A stretch of DNA of 64,000 nt from Watersipora subatra (GCF_963576615.1 NC_088716.1:3410001-3474000), one strand, 5' to 3'. Shown: positions 49,101-58,595, numbered from the stretch's first letter. Translations and numbers: made by a program. Notes: generated from the letters alone by a model not told the origin.

Positions 49101-52100
49101 TAAGTTAGAATGGATTGGGATAGGTTAGAATGGATTGGGATAGGTTAGAACGGATTGGGATAGGTTAGAATGGATTGGGATAAATTAGAATGCATTGGGA
49201 TAGGTTAGAATGGATTGGGATAGGTTAGAATACATTGGGATAGGTTAGAATGGATTGGGATAGGTTAGAATGGATTGGGATAGGTTAGAATGCATTGGGA
49301 TAGGTTAGAATGGATTGGGATAAGTTAGAATGAATTGGGGTAGGTTAGAATGGATTGGGATAGGTTAGAATGCATTGGGATAAGTTAGAATGGATTGGGA
49401 TAGGTTAGAATGGATCGGGAAAGGTTAGAATGCATTGGGATAAGTTAGAACGGATTGGGATAGGTTAGAATGGATTGGGATAAATTAGAATGCATTGGGA
49501 TAGGTTAGAATGGATTGGGATAGGTTAGAATACATTGGGATAGGTTAGAATGGATTGGGATAGGTTAGAATGGATTGGGATAGGTTAGAATGGATTGGGA
49601 TAGGTTAGAATGGATTGGGATAGGTTAGAATGCATTGGGATAGGTTAGAATGGATTGGGATAAGTTAGAATGAATTGGGGTAGGTTAGAATGCATTGGGA
49701 TAGGTTAGAATGCATTGGGATAAGTTAGAATGGATTGGGATAGGTTAGAATGGATCGGGAAAGGTTAGAATGCATTGGGATAAGTTAGAACGGATTGGGA
49801 TAGGTTAGAATGGATTGGGATAAATTAGAATGCATTGGGATAGGTTAGAATGGATTGGGATAGGTTAGAATACATTGGGATAGGTTAGAATGGATTGGGA
49901 TAGGTTAGAATGGATTGGGATAGGTTAGAATGGATTGGGATAGGTTAGAATGGATTGGGATAGGTTAGAATGCATTGGGATAGGTTAGAATGGATTGGGA
50001 TAAGTTAGAATGAATTGGGGTAGGTTAGAATGCATTGGGATAGGTTAGAATGCATTGGGATAAGTTAGAATGAATTGGGGTAGGTTAGAATGGATTGGGA
50101 TAGGTTAGGATGGATTGGGATAAGTTAGAACGGATTGGGATAGGTTAGAATGGATTGGGATAAATTAGAATGCATTGGGATAGGTTAGAATGGATTGGGA
50201 TAGGTTAGAATACATTGGGATAGGTTAGAATGGATTGGGATAGGTTAGAATGGATTGGGATAGGTTAAAATGCATTGGGATAGGTTAGAATGGATTGGGA
50301 TAAGTTAGAATGAATTGGGGTAGGTTAGAATGAATTGGGGTAGGTTAGAATGGATTGGGATAGGTTAGAATGGATTGGGATAGGTTAGAATGGATTGGGA
50401 TAGGTTAGAATGGATTGGGATAAGTTAGAATGAATTGGGGTAGGTTAGAATGGATTGGGGTAGGTTAGAATGGATTGGGATAGGTTAGAATGGATTGGGA
50501 TAGGTTAGAATGGATTGGGCTAGGTTAGAATGGATTGGGATAGGTTAGAATGGATTGGGATAGGTTAGAATGGATTGGGATGGGTTAGAATGGATTGGGA
50601 AAGGTTAGAATGCATTGGGATAGGTTAGAATGGATTGGGATAGGTTGGAATGGATTGGGATAAGTTAGAATGGATTCTGATGGGTTAGGATGGATGGAAT
50701 GAGCTGGAATGGATTTTGTTGGCTTGGTTTGAGTCAAAAATTGATTCGGATGGGTTGGAATGGGTTGAGACTAGTACATGTAGATCTTCAATGGTATTTT
50801 CTACTGAGCTTTCCGCTAGATTTAGCCTGAGATGAGCAGCCTATTTGAGTGAGATATGATTAGCCATAAACATTAGAACTGCAATTTTACAAACTTGAAC
50901 ACGTTTCTGTTGTAACTGTAGCCCGAGTGCATATCTCTTTAGACTGTGATGGTTTGGTTATTTCAGTACGGAAAAAGATGATTTCACGAGGTTTGTCAAC
51001 ATGTTGACCAATGACACTACATTCCTTCTCGATGAGAGTCTCGACTCACTCAAGGCAATCCATGAGTTGCAGGACCTGATGAACAGCCCTACTAAATGGA
51101 ACCAACTTAACAGAGAGACACAACAGGTGGGGGTGACTCCTAGCTACACCATCGGTGTTAAATATATTATCTTGGCCACTCTTGCTAATCTATTCATACA
51201 GCTGGAATTCTTGTCTTCACGATGTGTGAAGTAGAAGGAATGAGTCCTTAGACATTTAGATTTCTCTTAAATAGATATATATGTTGTTGTTAAATTTATT
51301 ATATATGTCGTTAATCGTTAAATATATTATATATATATTGTTGTTAAATTTATTATATATATTGTTATTAAATACATTGTATATATTGTTGGTAAATATA
51401 TTATATATATTGTTGTTAATTACATTATATATATATTGTTATTAAATACATTGTATATATTGTTGTTAAATATATTATATATATTGTTATTAAATATATT
51501 ATATATATTGTTATTAAATATATTATATACAGTGAAACATGGATAACTCGCCCTCGGATATAGCGAACACATGGTTAACTCGAATGGATTTGCTTGGTCC
51601 GTTCCCACGCAATGATAAATGGCTCTATATAACTCGAATTCAACACTGTTATAACGAACTGTTTTTTGCCCAACGGCTACCGAAACGGTTGCTATCGCTT
51701 TAGAAAATCACTTTATTCCAAGCCATAGAGGTAAACCTCAACTTTTCGTAATTCATAAGCGTCGTTATTACCTCCATCGGCAAAATATTTTTTGTCAACG
51801 ACTGTTCTAAAGGTTTAGTGAAATTTGATTTATACTGCTATACGATGAATAGCGCGGACTGGCCCGGCCACGGGCGCAAGGATTTTCGCCACGCACATAC
51901 AAAACAAAAATCGCATGTTGTTTTGTATGTGCGTGGCGAAAATCCTTGAGTGCGTGACCCGGCTAGCCTGTGACGAATATTTTTCCGAAGTTGATTCCGT
52001 GTTGAATCAACGTCGGAATGTTGAATGTTTAAAACGTCTTAAAATTTGTTTTTATTAAACGTATACGTTTTCTTAGCTAAAAAAACTATTCATCGTTTGA

Positions 52101-55100
52101 CCTAAACACAGAATACGTGTGTACATTCAATAAGTATCCATTCAAAAAGCGTGAGTGATATACAATGTACTGTTAAACCTCGTAAAACTTTTAATTGAAC
52201 TGCCTCGGAGTGTTGCTCTTAACGAATCCCAGGTAAAGTAAGGTAATCTTTCCATAAACTTCAAGAAATATCGGCAAAATTGATCGTGGGTAAAACGCTC
52301 AAAAGAAAAAGATGTCTTTTCTTTGAGCATTTCAGCAACGATCAAGTTTTGCCAATGTCAATCTAAAAAACGTCCTGGCAATAACATCACCTCAAACAAC
52401 AAACCAATCTCAAGTGATAGAAAAATCTCTATACTTTTTGATAAAAACGTTTTAAACTTTACATTAGAAGCATTTAATTTGAAACAAGCCATTTGTGCTT
52501 TTGATTTATATTATAGTTTGTATATGTTCATGTATCTACTAATAAATAAGTGAATACATGGACTTGTGACAGTGCTCTGATAACTTGAACACTCTGATAA
52601 TTCGAACACTTTTGCTCGGTCCCTTGAAGGTTGAGTTATCCGAGTTTCACTGTATATTGTTATTAAATATATTATATACATGTATATTGTTATTAAATAT
52701 ATTATATATATTGTTATTAAATACATTATGTATATTGTTATTAAATACATTGTATATATTGTTGTTAAATATATCATATATATTGTTATTAAATATATTA
52801 TATATATTGTTGTTAAATATATTATATATATACTGTTATTAAATACATTGTATATATTGTTATTAAATATATTATATATATTGTTGGTAAATATATTATA
52901 TATATTGTTGTTAAATATATTATATATATTGTTGTTAAATATATTATATGAATTGTTGTTAAATATATTATATATATTGTTATTAAATACATTGTATATA
53001 TTGTTATTAAATACATTGTATATATTGTTATTAAATATATTATATATATTGTTGGTAAATATATTATATATATTGTTATTAAATATATTATATATATATT
53101 GTTGTAAAATATATTATATATATATTGTTATTAAATACATTATATATATTGTTGTTAAATATATTATATATATACTGTTATTAAATACATTGTATATATT
53201 GTTATTAAATACATTGTATATATTGTTATTAAATATATTGTATATATTGTTATTAAATACATTGTATATATTGTTATTAAATATATTGTATACATTGTTA
53301 TTAAATATATTGTATACATTGTTATTAAATACATTGTATATATTGTTATTAAATACATTGTATATATTGTTGTTAAATATATTATATATATTGTTATTAA
53401 ATACATTATATATATTGTTATTAAATATATTATATATATATTGTTGTAAAATATATTATATTTATATTGTTATTAAATACATTATATATATTGTTGTTAA
53501 ATATATTATATATATACTGTTATTAAATACATTGTATATATTGTTATTAAATATATTGTATATATTGTTATTAAATACATTGTATATATTGTTATTAAAT
53601 ATATTGTATACATTGTTATTAAATACATTGTATATATTGTTATTAAATACATTGTATATATTGTTATTAAATATATTGTATACATTGTTATTAAATATAT
53701 TGTATACATTGTTATTAAATACATTGTATATATTGTTATTAAATACATTGTATATATTGTTGTTAAATATATTATATATATTGTTGTTAAATACATTATA
53801 TATATTGTTATTAAATATATTATATATATATTGTTGTAAAATATATTATATATATATTGTTAATAAATACATTATATATATTGTTGTTAAATATATTATA
53901 TATATACTGTTATTAAATACATTGTATATATTGTTATTAAATATATTGTATATATTGTTATTAAATACATTGTATATATTGTTATTAAATATATTGTATA
54001 CATTGTTATTAAATACATTGTATATATTGTTATTAAATACATTGTATATATTGTTATTAAATATATTGTATATATTGTTGTTAAATACATTGTATATATT
54101 GTTATTAAATATATTATATATATTGTTGTTAAATATATTATATATATTGTTGTTAAATATATTATATATATTGCTATTAAATATATTATATATATTGTTG
54201 CGGCTGAAGGACCTAAAGACCGAAGACCTTACAGGTCTGAAGTAATATTCACTTCATCATTCATCAATGTTTAATTATTCCCATGTTATTTTTTCATTCC
54301 ACTCACATAGACTGTGAGGAGATAACTTCTAGTTTTAAATTTTATTTCGGTTAACAATTGCTATCAAATTAGGCCTTCTTGTGATTTGTTGGAGTTGTTG
54401 GCACGACAGTTGTGAGCTGGACTTGGAGTTATAATATCATTGAGCAAACGAAAAAATGAAGATTATTTTTGTGGACAATGAAGCGTATTTTTATTTAGCT
54501 ACTTCTATTTAACTATAATAATAATTACAATAATAATTAAATAAAGATATGAAAAAAGATAAACAATGATAAAATCATATTGTACAACTAAAGAGAAACT
54601 ATCAAATTGGTCATGTGGGGCTAAAGAGAAACTACCAAATTGGTCATGTGGGGCTAAAAAGAAACTATCAAATTGGTCATGTGGGCTAAAGAGAAACTAT
54701 CCAATTGGTCATGTGGGCTAAAGAGAAACTACCAAATTGGTCATGGGGGCTAAAGAGAAACTATCAAATTGGTCATGTGGGCTAAAGAGAAACTATCCAA
54801 TTGGTCATGTGGGCTAAAGAGAAACTACCAAATTGGTCATGGGGGGCTAAAGAGAAACTACCAAATTGGTCATGGGGGCTAAAGAGAAACTATCAAAGTG
54901 AATCTAACTGTACAACTAAAGAGAAACTCAATAACTAACCTACTCTATTAACCTGATAAACTTCCTAAGCGTATATAAGATATAGGTACATACTGCTGAG
55001 AGACAACTAGAACTGTATATTAACATGAATTATCATACAGGCTAAGGAAAGGCGCTTGTCTCAGGAGGAGAAACAGTGTAGATCGTATCTAACCCTCGGA

Positions 55101-58095
55101 TCTGAAACTGTGGAGATGTTTAGATATCTCACCGAGTATATCAAGTTACCCTTCCTCACTCAAGTGAGTAGTCTTTGAACCTTAGCCCATCACTTTCATT
55201 TGGGAAAAATTCAATTTTATTTTTGGCACAGTTATATTTTATAATAAATTCTTTTATAATATAAATTATATATTATTAGTGACATCATTAAACAAATCAT
55301 ATAATATTATAAGTAACACTATTGTATAAATGACAATAGTATAATTACGATTCAGGATTATTATATAAATAGTATAAGATAAATAATTTATGGCATGAAT
55401 GATATAATAATACAATGAACATTATATGTTAATTAAATAATGTTATAAATAACGCCATTGTATAAGTTATATACCCAATATTAATGTAGTAGATTTTATG
55501 TTAATTATCATGAGGAGGCAACTTCAGTGGATTTTTGAAGTAGAGAAGTGAAGGCCAAGGACGGAACTAGGCTCTTATTTTTATTGCAGGAGCTTGCTGA
55601 CCGGTTGGCTGCTATGCTCAACTTCAATGTGAAGCAGCTATGTGGACCAAAGTGCAAGAATCTTGTCGTGAGGAATGCTGAAAAGTACTCCTGGGAGCCT
55701 AAGAAACTGCTAGACGACCTGACAGCCATATACTCAAATCTCGATTGTGAAATTTTTGCAGCTGCCCTTGCAAATGATGAGGTAGGTTATAGACTTAAGG
55801 CTACAGTAGGGTATAGATGGCATCTGGGTAGTGTGATGTGAATATTTAGCGGTAGATGCCTTGAGATTAAATGTACATTACATATTGGCTGTGAATAGTC
55901 ATCGTTATGTAACCACACACACTGTTTTGCTAGTCTATATTATCTGCTTTTTATGTCTGGGTGGTGTAACCGTATATATCATCTGTTGTTAGTGCTGATG
56001 AATAACTGGACAGTGAGCTGTAAATTTGCTTGACTAGGGTACAGTAATGTTGTTGAGTCTTGTGCGTTAATAAAGAGTTGAGATGAATAGTCTGACAAAC
56101 ACGCTACAGGTAGGACATGCAGAGCCTTGTTATGACTTATGAATGGTACGGTAATAAGGTGAGTGGTTTGTGCCAAACGTTATCAATAATAGCTTCTAAC
56201 ACTTTCAGTTCAAGCTGTTATAGTTCCGTTCTGTTCTAGAGGTCATATAGTGATTCTCTCTTCACCGATGCTGTCTCCAAAATGACTCGAGCGAATATCA
56301 AATCCACCTTAGAAATTGAAAAATTTACCAACCTCGGTAAAAAGGTTAACAAAATTCTCGCAGACAAACAGCAAAATGACATGGACTGGTCAGACGCTCC
56401 AGAAAGGTTTAAAGGTAAGGCAACTCTTGTATACACATAAATTTGGCATAAGTTTTTCAGACACATATTGAATAACAACTAATTATTTTAAAAATCAACA
56501 CGACTTGAACTGACTGAGAGTAAGTTGTAAATCCTCACCACACGAGAGTGACATGTGTCATAGTGACAGGTCTCATAGTGACATGTGTCATAGTGAAAGG
56601 TGACATAGTGAAAGGTGACATAGGCAGTTGAAGTTGTCATTTTATTTAGATTTTGAAGGTCATCTTGCTGAGTACCTCGCTTTTTTTACAGTATTAAAAT
56701 GCACTCAGTTTATATTGCGGACCTCTGCGATAATGCTTAGCATCGTTGCTTTAGATCCTCTGATGGACACGCTTATGCTGGACCCGGTGCTCCTCCCTAC
56801 CTCAAACATAGTTATGGACAGGAAACATATCCTGAGGCAGCTGCTAAACAAAAGTGAAGACCCTTTCAATCGTAAAGAGCTGAAAGTGGAAGACTTGGTG
56901 GAAGGTTTGTCTAGGAATAATATCTTCATACAGGTGTCATAGTGACATGTGAATGACAGCTTCATACAGGTATTAAGTAATTTGTGAATTACAGCTTCAT
57001 ACAGGTCTCATAGTGACTTGTGAATGACAGCTTCATACAGGTGTCATAGTGACTTGAGGATGACAGTTTCATACAGGTGTCGTAGTAACTTATTACATGT
57101 TTGGAGCAATCATTTTGCTTCTAATACTAATCGAGCATTTTCAAAGTGTATTTGCACATCGTTTTAGAATGTCTCACTCAAAATGCTAGTCTGGTGTACT
57201 ATCAAATTCATTAGAAATATTGAACATCATTTATGCATGAAATAACCAATAATGTGATCTTTATTGTGCTACTAGTTGCTAACCTGATAGTTATTAGTAG
57301 ATAATTGGAGGCGTGTAAGTAATATGTATAACTTCTTCATTGTGGGAGTGTGAAAACTATGTGCAAAAATGTGCTCTGTTCTTGGTCGGAATCATAGAGA
57401 AACGGAGTCATCACGTACAGCCTTTTATATTATTCTATTTGTTTTGATAGAACTCAGTCTACGATTACCAAATATCTTAGTCTCCAGTTCTTTCCTATTT
57501 CTCATTTGCTGTATTAGCTGCGTTTTAATCGCTTGTAAACTCAAATGAATACTGGTCAGAGCTGGAACCACAAAAATAGAAATTTTTCTCTAATGTTAAC
57601 GTAGAAATAGAAAATCTATTTGTATCAGTTTATCTGAACTGCTTTGGAGGCAGCTATAAAAATATACCCATTGCCTCTCCAGCATCATGTATATGGCCAG
57701 ATGAGACCATTCTCTGTTTTAGCTTCAATCAGTGGCCACACAAGCTATTTCCTTATTCATTGTACAAACTTTACTAATGAAATATCAATTAAATAAGGGA
57801 CAGTAAAAACAATCATTGTAATAGTTTATTTCCTCTACCATTTTCAGTTTATTAGAATAATAATCAGTTTAACATAATATCAAATAACCATGTTTCATCT
57901 TATTTATTCAGATAATTTTATGTAATTTTATTTATTCAGATAAATATTTGTAGTCTTTTTTTATTCAGATAAATATGTGTAGTCTTGTTCATTCAGATAA
58001 TTATGTATAATTTTATTTATTCAGATAAGGAATTGAAGAAGGAGATTGAGGACTGGGTAAGATCTCGAGCTAAACGTTTAAGAACTGATGCGTAA
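26592..58095 (+). CDS. UBE4B: Ubiquitin conjugation factor E4 B (UFD2-type U-box E3/E4 ligase), 23 exons
   Basis: Extends ubiquitin chains on substrates already ubiquitinated, working with an E2 and with p97/VCP (family knowledge). Coding exons: 26592-26615, 27903-28002, 29071-29282, 30777-30888, 32748-32899, 33377-33492, 34080-34185, 36594-36740, 38108-38227, 38620-38718, 39217-39423, 40979-41084, 42055-42197, 43358-43450, 43649-43875, 44354-44604, 45179-45305, 50967-51126, 55041-55163, 55590-55781, 56240-56414, 56755-56904, 58025-58095. All borders are GT-AG and all phases agree, giving 3,213 nt, 1,070 codons plus stop. Vertebrate UBE4B is longer (roughly 1,170-1,300) because of a Ser-rich alternatively spliced region absent here. 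Clear homologous blocks: [10 protein letters not shown] (N-terminus), [91 protein letters not shown]-box [12 protein letters not shown]. Exons 4-6 are the least certain, being short and divergent. The exon 13 donor (GTTGTT) is weak. Confidence 0.95.
26645..26950. repeat. 16-bp minisatellite, about 19 copies (UBE4B intron 1)
   Basis: Unit CC(T/C)ATCGCTAGTAGTA. C/T variation at the third base alternates irregularly and one copy lacks three bases. It starts about 30 bp after the exon 1 donor. Confidence 0.93.
28155..28552. mobile_element. Interspersed repeat with CCCGGCGTTGCACGGGTA start and tRNA-like 3' half
   Basis: It begins GAATGCCCGGCGTTGCACGG GTATTAATAA. The right half is tRNA-like, with an A-box-like AATTGGTAGGATTATCGCC and B-box-like TTTCGAGATCAAATCCAGC. 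It then has a SINE-like tail (CTAAATATTAATAGCTATAG, AGACACAC) and ends near TTATATATAATAT. A related start occurs at about 35113. It lies in intron 2 of UBE4B. Confidence 0.55.
29615..30631. mobile_element. TIR element, copy 2 (UBE4B intron 3)
   Basis: It starts CTCACGACCAAA and ends TTTGGTCGTGGA, imperfect forms of the 12-bp ends of the 23.7-25.4-kb copy. It shares the internal blocks in the same order (AAATTATTCATCAAC, GATTATACACAAATAGACAG, CATTTCACCAGTCTATGGCA, TTCTCAACCATCAGTACCC). Non-coding. Confidence 0.68.
31093..31361. repeat. 28-bp minisatellite, about 9.5 copies (UBE4B intron 4)
   Basis: Unit TTGAATTGACTCTTTACTGT plus CACCATGG. Some copies have GGCTC for GACTC. The open frame running out of it at 31346 is repeat-derived at its start and has no recognisable domain. 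Confidence 0.93.
33569..33692. repeat. 17-bp minisatellite, about 7 copies (UBE4B intron 6)
   Basis: Unit GTGAAGCTAGTAAACCG plus minor variants (TTGTAAACC; GTAAAGC). It begins with irregular copies from about 33569. Confidence 0.88.
34540..35012. repeat. GC-rich irregular tandem repeat (CGCAATCAATCGCCT type), UBE4B intron 7
   Basis: A mosaic of two short words, CGCAATCAATCGCCT and CGCACTCGCCT, repeats over about 470 bp in varying order. Several long overlapping frames on both strands are by-products of stop-poor repeats and are not annotated as genes. The base composition contrasts with the AT-rich surroundings. Confidence 0.85.
35105..36137. mobile_element. Interspersed repeat with TTGGCGTTGCCCGGGTAGTA start
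   Basis: It starts CTACTTGGCGTTGCCCGGGT AGTAAAAAAG, close to the start of the 28.16-kb repeat, and appears to end at CACACACAGACAACGATTGC CGTTTATATAGTAGATAA. Non-coding. Contains an imperfect internal duplication (ACATATCATGAGAAAGTGTT and TTCATATCATGAGAAAAATG). The superfamily cannot be set from the sequence alone. Confidence 0.45.
36473..36545. repeat. GTTGTAC-type short tandem repeat (UBE4B intron 7)
   Basis: Units of CCGTTGTACTGCTGTTGTAC, about three copies, ending about 50 bp before the exon 8 acceptor. Confidence 0.8.
37320..37777. mobile_element. hAT-type MITE, 458 bp (UBE4B intron 8)
   Basis: Ends are TAGTGCTGGGCACGGGTA and TACTCGTGCCCAGCACTA in inverted orientation. They are flanked by the 8-bp direct repeat ATACATTC (37312-37319 and 37778-37785). 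TIRs starting TAGNG and an 8-bp duplication are hAT hallmarks. There is no coding capacity. Confidence 0.88.
37921..38052. repeat. 27-bp minisatellite, about 5 copies (UBE4B intron 8)
   Basis: Unit CTCTATAGTGTGACATCATT plus GGCAG(C/T), with CGGTAG and CTAGTG variants. It ends about 55 bp before the exon 9 acceptor. Confidence 0.88.
38282..38403. repeat. 14-bp minisatellite (UBE4B intron 9)
   Basis: Unit TATGTCTATGATGC, with shortened and CCATC-containing variants. Confidence 0.85.
39019..39117. mobile_element. Short foldback MITE, TA-flanked (UBE4B intron 10)
   Basis: About 26-bp inverted repeats (CCGTAAACCCTTTATTTGAA against TTCAAGTAGAGGTTTTACGG) enclose a 45-50-nt centre and are flanked by TA on both sides. 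This is consistent with a Tc1/mariner-type non-autonomous element. Confidence 0.7.
40038..40708. mobile_element. 671-bp element with CACTATGTTTCCATG inverted repeats (UBE4B intron 11)
   Basis: The left end is CACTATGTTTCCATGATGCG CAGTGCTTCG; the right end in reverse complement is CACTATGTTTCCATGGTGCG CAGTACTGCG. The interior near the left end repeats fragments of the terminus (CATGGAAACGGCG, CGTGGAAACAG). No target duplication is convincing, so the superfamily (hAT- or Harbinger-like) is left open. Confidence 0.72.
42929..43046. repeat. 24-bp minisatellite, 5 copies (UBE4B intron 13)
   Basis: Unit TTTAACTGAATATGTAATAA plus (A/G)TAC, near-perfect. Confidence 0.92.
44580..44676 (+). repeat. 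43-bp tandem duplication across the UBE4B exon 16 donor
   Basis: The segment starting CCCAGTCTCATGAGG, including CTATGTTG|GTGCGTATG, is repeated once in full (period 43) plus a start of a third copy. The first copy gives the donor at 44604/44605 and joins in frame to exon 17, matching family spacing. The second copy offers an identical donor 43 nt downstream, which would shift the frame. Confidence 0.92.
44913..45035. repeat. 30-bp minisatellite, about 4 copies (UBE4B intron 16)
   Basis: Unit CTTGAAATCGGTAAATGACC plus AATAGGAAAA; the last copy is diverged. Confidence 0.9.
45416..46085. repeat. 33-bp minisatellite, left part (UBE4B intron 17)
   Basis: Unit AGCTAGATGTAATTGGTTAC plus AGCACAGATATAT, with a shorter variant TTTAGAATTGGTTACAGC. 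About 20 copies. The array resumes at 47155-47223 on the other side of an inserted LINE. Confidence 0.93.
46086..47140 (-). mobile_element. 5'-truncated non-LTR retrotransposon (LINE)
   Basis: On the minus strand it carries the C-terminal part of a reverse transcriptase, then a short 3' UTR and a (CA)n tail (TG run at 46086-46122 on the plus strand). It splits the 33-bp minisatellite. TAGATGT abuts both sides and may be the target duplication. The upstream end is cut at the reverse transcriptase palm, as expected from incomplete reverse transcription. Confidence 0.87.
46295..47139 (-). pseudogene. LINE reverse transcriptase, C-terminal fragment
   Basis: From the truncation the frame reads [20 protein letters not shown], with the catalytic YADD (palm motif C). 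It continues with the palm/thumb region ([35 protein letters not shown]) and a C-terminal block ([17 protein letters not shown]) to a stop at 46295. This is the end of a Jockey/CR1/RTE-like ORF2. Endonuclease and fingers are missing, so it cannot work alone. The remaining 280 codons are uninterrupted, which suggests a fairly recent insertion. Confidence 0.87.
47155..47223. repeat. 33-bp minisatellite, right remnant
   Basis: Two further copies of the TAGATGTAATTGGTTACAGC unit beyond the LINE. They show that the LINE landed inside the array. Confidence 0.9.
47514..50690. repeat. 20-bp satellite, about 158 copies, 3.2 kb (UBE4B intron 17)
   Basis: Unit TAGGTTAGAATGGATTGGGA with variants (TAAGTTAG, TAAATTAG, CGGATT, TGCATT, TGGATTCGGA). 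Register is kept almost without indels for over 3 kb. Variant order repeats in blocks (about 180 bp near 48.1-48.5 kb, 340 bp near 49.4-50.1 kb), so a higher-order structure is present. It ends 275 bp before the exon 18 acceptor. Confidence 0.96.
51265..51529. repeat. AT-rich 24-bp satellite, left part (UBE4B intron 18)
   Basis: Units of TATTGTTATTAAATATATTA plus TATA. It is interrupted at 51530 by a TA-flanked transposon and continues at 52653. Confidence 0.9.
51530..52652. mobile_element. pogo/Tigger-like non-autonomous DNA transposon, 1.12 kb
   Basis: The left end is CAGTGAAACATGGATAACTC; the right end in reverse complement begins CAGTGAAACTCGGATAACTC. TA flanks both ends. CAGT-starting TIRs with a TA duplication are typical of the pogo/Tigger branch of Tc1/mariner. 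No transposase frame is intact. It sits inside the AT satellite and carries a long perfect hairpin (see 51877-51948). Confidence 0.82.
51877..51948. repeat. Perfect 31-bp inverted repeat, 10-nt loop
   Basis: The arm CAAGGATTTTCGCCACGCAC ATACAAAACAA at 51877-51907 is matched exactly by its reverse complement at 51918-51948. It lies in the interior of the pogo-like element and may be a small insertion of its own. Confidence 0.95.
52653..54200. repeat. AT-rich 24-bp satellite, right part, 1.55 kb
   Basis: Units of TATTGTTATTAAATACATTG plus TATA and variants (GTTGTTAAATATATTATATA). Longer blocks recur (for example around TATATACTGTTATT at about 52.84, 53.18, 53.51 and 53.90 kb). The 521-codon frame across it (52680-54245) is a repeat artefact. 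Confidence 0.95.
54585..54897. repeat. 31-bp minisatellite, about 10 copies (UBE4B intron 18)
   Basis: Unit CTAAAGAGAAACTATCAAAT plus TGGTCATGTGG(G), with CCAAAT and GGGGG variants. Confidence 0.92.
56544..56627. repeat. Short GTGACA(T/G)GTGTCATA repeats (UBE4B intron 21)
   Basis: About six diverged copies of a 14-bp unit of CATAGTGACAGGT type. Confidence 0.75.
56915..57085. repeat. Minisatellite of about 45 bp, about 3.7 copies (UBE4B intron 22)
   Basis: Unit GTGAATGACAGCTTCATACA plus GGTGTCATAGTGACTT. It starts about 10 bp after the exon 22 donor. Confidence 0.85.
57890..58028 (+). repeat. Tandem repeat of the exon 23 acceptor region
   Basis: TTTATTCAG followed by ATAA occurs five times (TTTATTCAGATAATTTTATG, TTTATTCAGATAAATATTTG, TTATTCAGATAAATATGTG, TTCATTCAGATAATTATG, TTTATTCAGATAAGG). 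Only the last continues into the coding exon. The others are look-alike acceptors upstream. Confidence 0.85.
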
Positions 58096-58336
58096 CAATT
58101 TCTGTTGTACGATTCTGTTAAAACTTCCCCGAGAGACAAAAGTCTTCACTACAAGCAGATTTCCTGCAAAGCTTGTGAAAATCTTCCACTTCTGGCATTA
58201 GCCATCTAGTATACAATAGCATGTAGCATCACCTATATAAAGGAATTCTCTGTTTTTGTGCAATCAGTCAAGCATGACATGAAGTATAAGTTCTGTATGT
58301 ATTATTTAATTTAGGCAATATATACACCAATAGTTC

Positions 58337-58342
58337 AATAAA
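58337..58342 (+). promoter_or_regulatory. Polyadenylation signal AATAAA, probably UBE4B
   Basis: First AATAAA after the UBE4B stop, 242 bp downstream, in the expected orientation. Confidence 0.6.
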
Positions 58343-58595
58343 GTTATACAATTGACATCTACATGTATGCTAGCACCAGAAAAGTCTCTTAACACGGAAG
58401 TTTTGTCGATAATCTCGTGCGAGGCATCTATCCCATAATGCATCAAGACTCCCATTCATGAGGCTGCGCTATTATGCAAATCCTTGTAAACTTTCTTTGA
58501 CCTGCCAAAGAAGTTCAACGGTCAATCTGATCTCATTGATATGTTAATTGTGGTAGACAAAGTTAGGGACAGTTTCTGAGATACCATAATCTACT

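Larger units (their letters stand above)
36594..56414 (+). other. UBE4B: UBE4B exons 8-21, Ufd2 core (armadillo-like) region
   Basis: Residues about 275-997 form the Ufd2 core helical domain. Segments align block by block with the animal family: [16 protein letters not shown] (exon 8), WLPAP and [14 protein letters not shown] (9), ARLQMCEII across 10/11, [16 protein letters not shown] (11), LYLYHPQRK (12), FPTECFFF (13), [15 protein letters not shown] (15), [13 protein letters not shown] (16), [20 protein letters not shown] (17), [15 protein letters not shown] (18), [15 protein letters not shown] (19), [13 protein letters not shown] (20), [12 protein letters not shown] (21). No stop or frameshift interrupts it, so the gene looks functional. 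Confidence 0.93.
56755..58095 (+). other. UBE4B: UBE4B exons 22-23, U-box domain and stop
   Basis: Residues about 998-1070: [15 protein letters not shown], then [12 protein letters not shown], then DPFNRKELK and a short C-terminal helix [17 protein letters not shown]. The U-box is a RING-like fold without zinc ligands that recruits the E2. The core DPxMxxxMxDPVxLP and DPFNR motifs are intact. Exon 23 is joined at the last of a series of ATTCAG|ATAA repeats. Confidence 0.93.

Noticed and set aside
52680..54245. 521-codon open frame rich in L, N, I and Y
   Set aside because: It is entirely the 24-bp AT satellite read in a stop-free register; other frames and the opposite strand are open as well. 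Not a gene.
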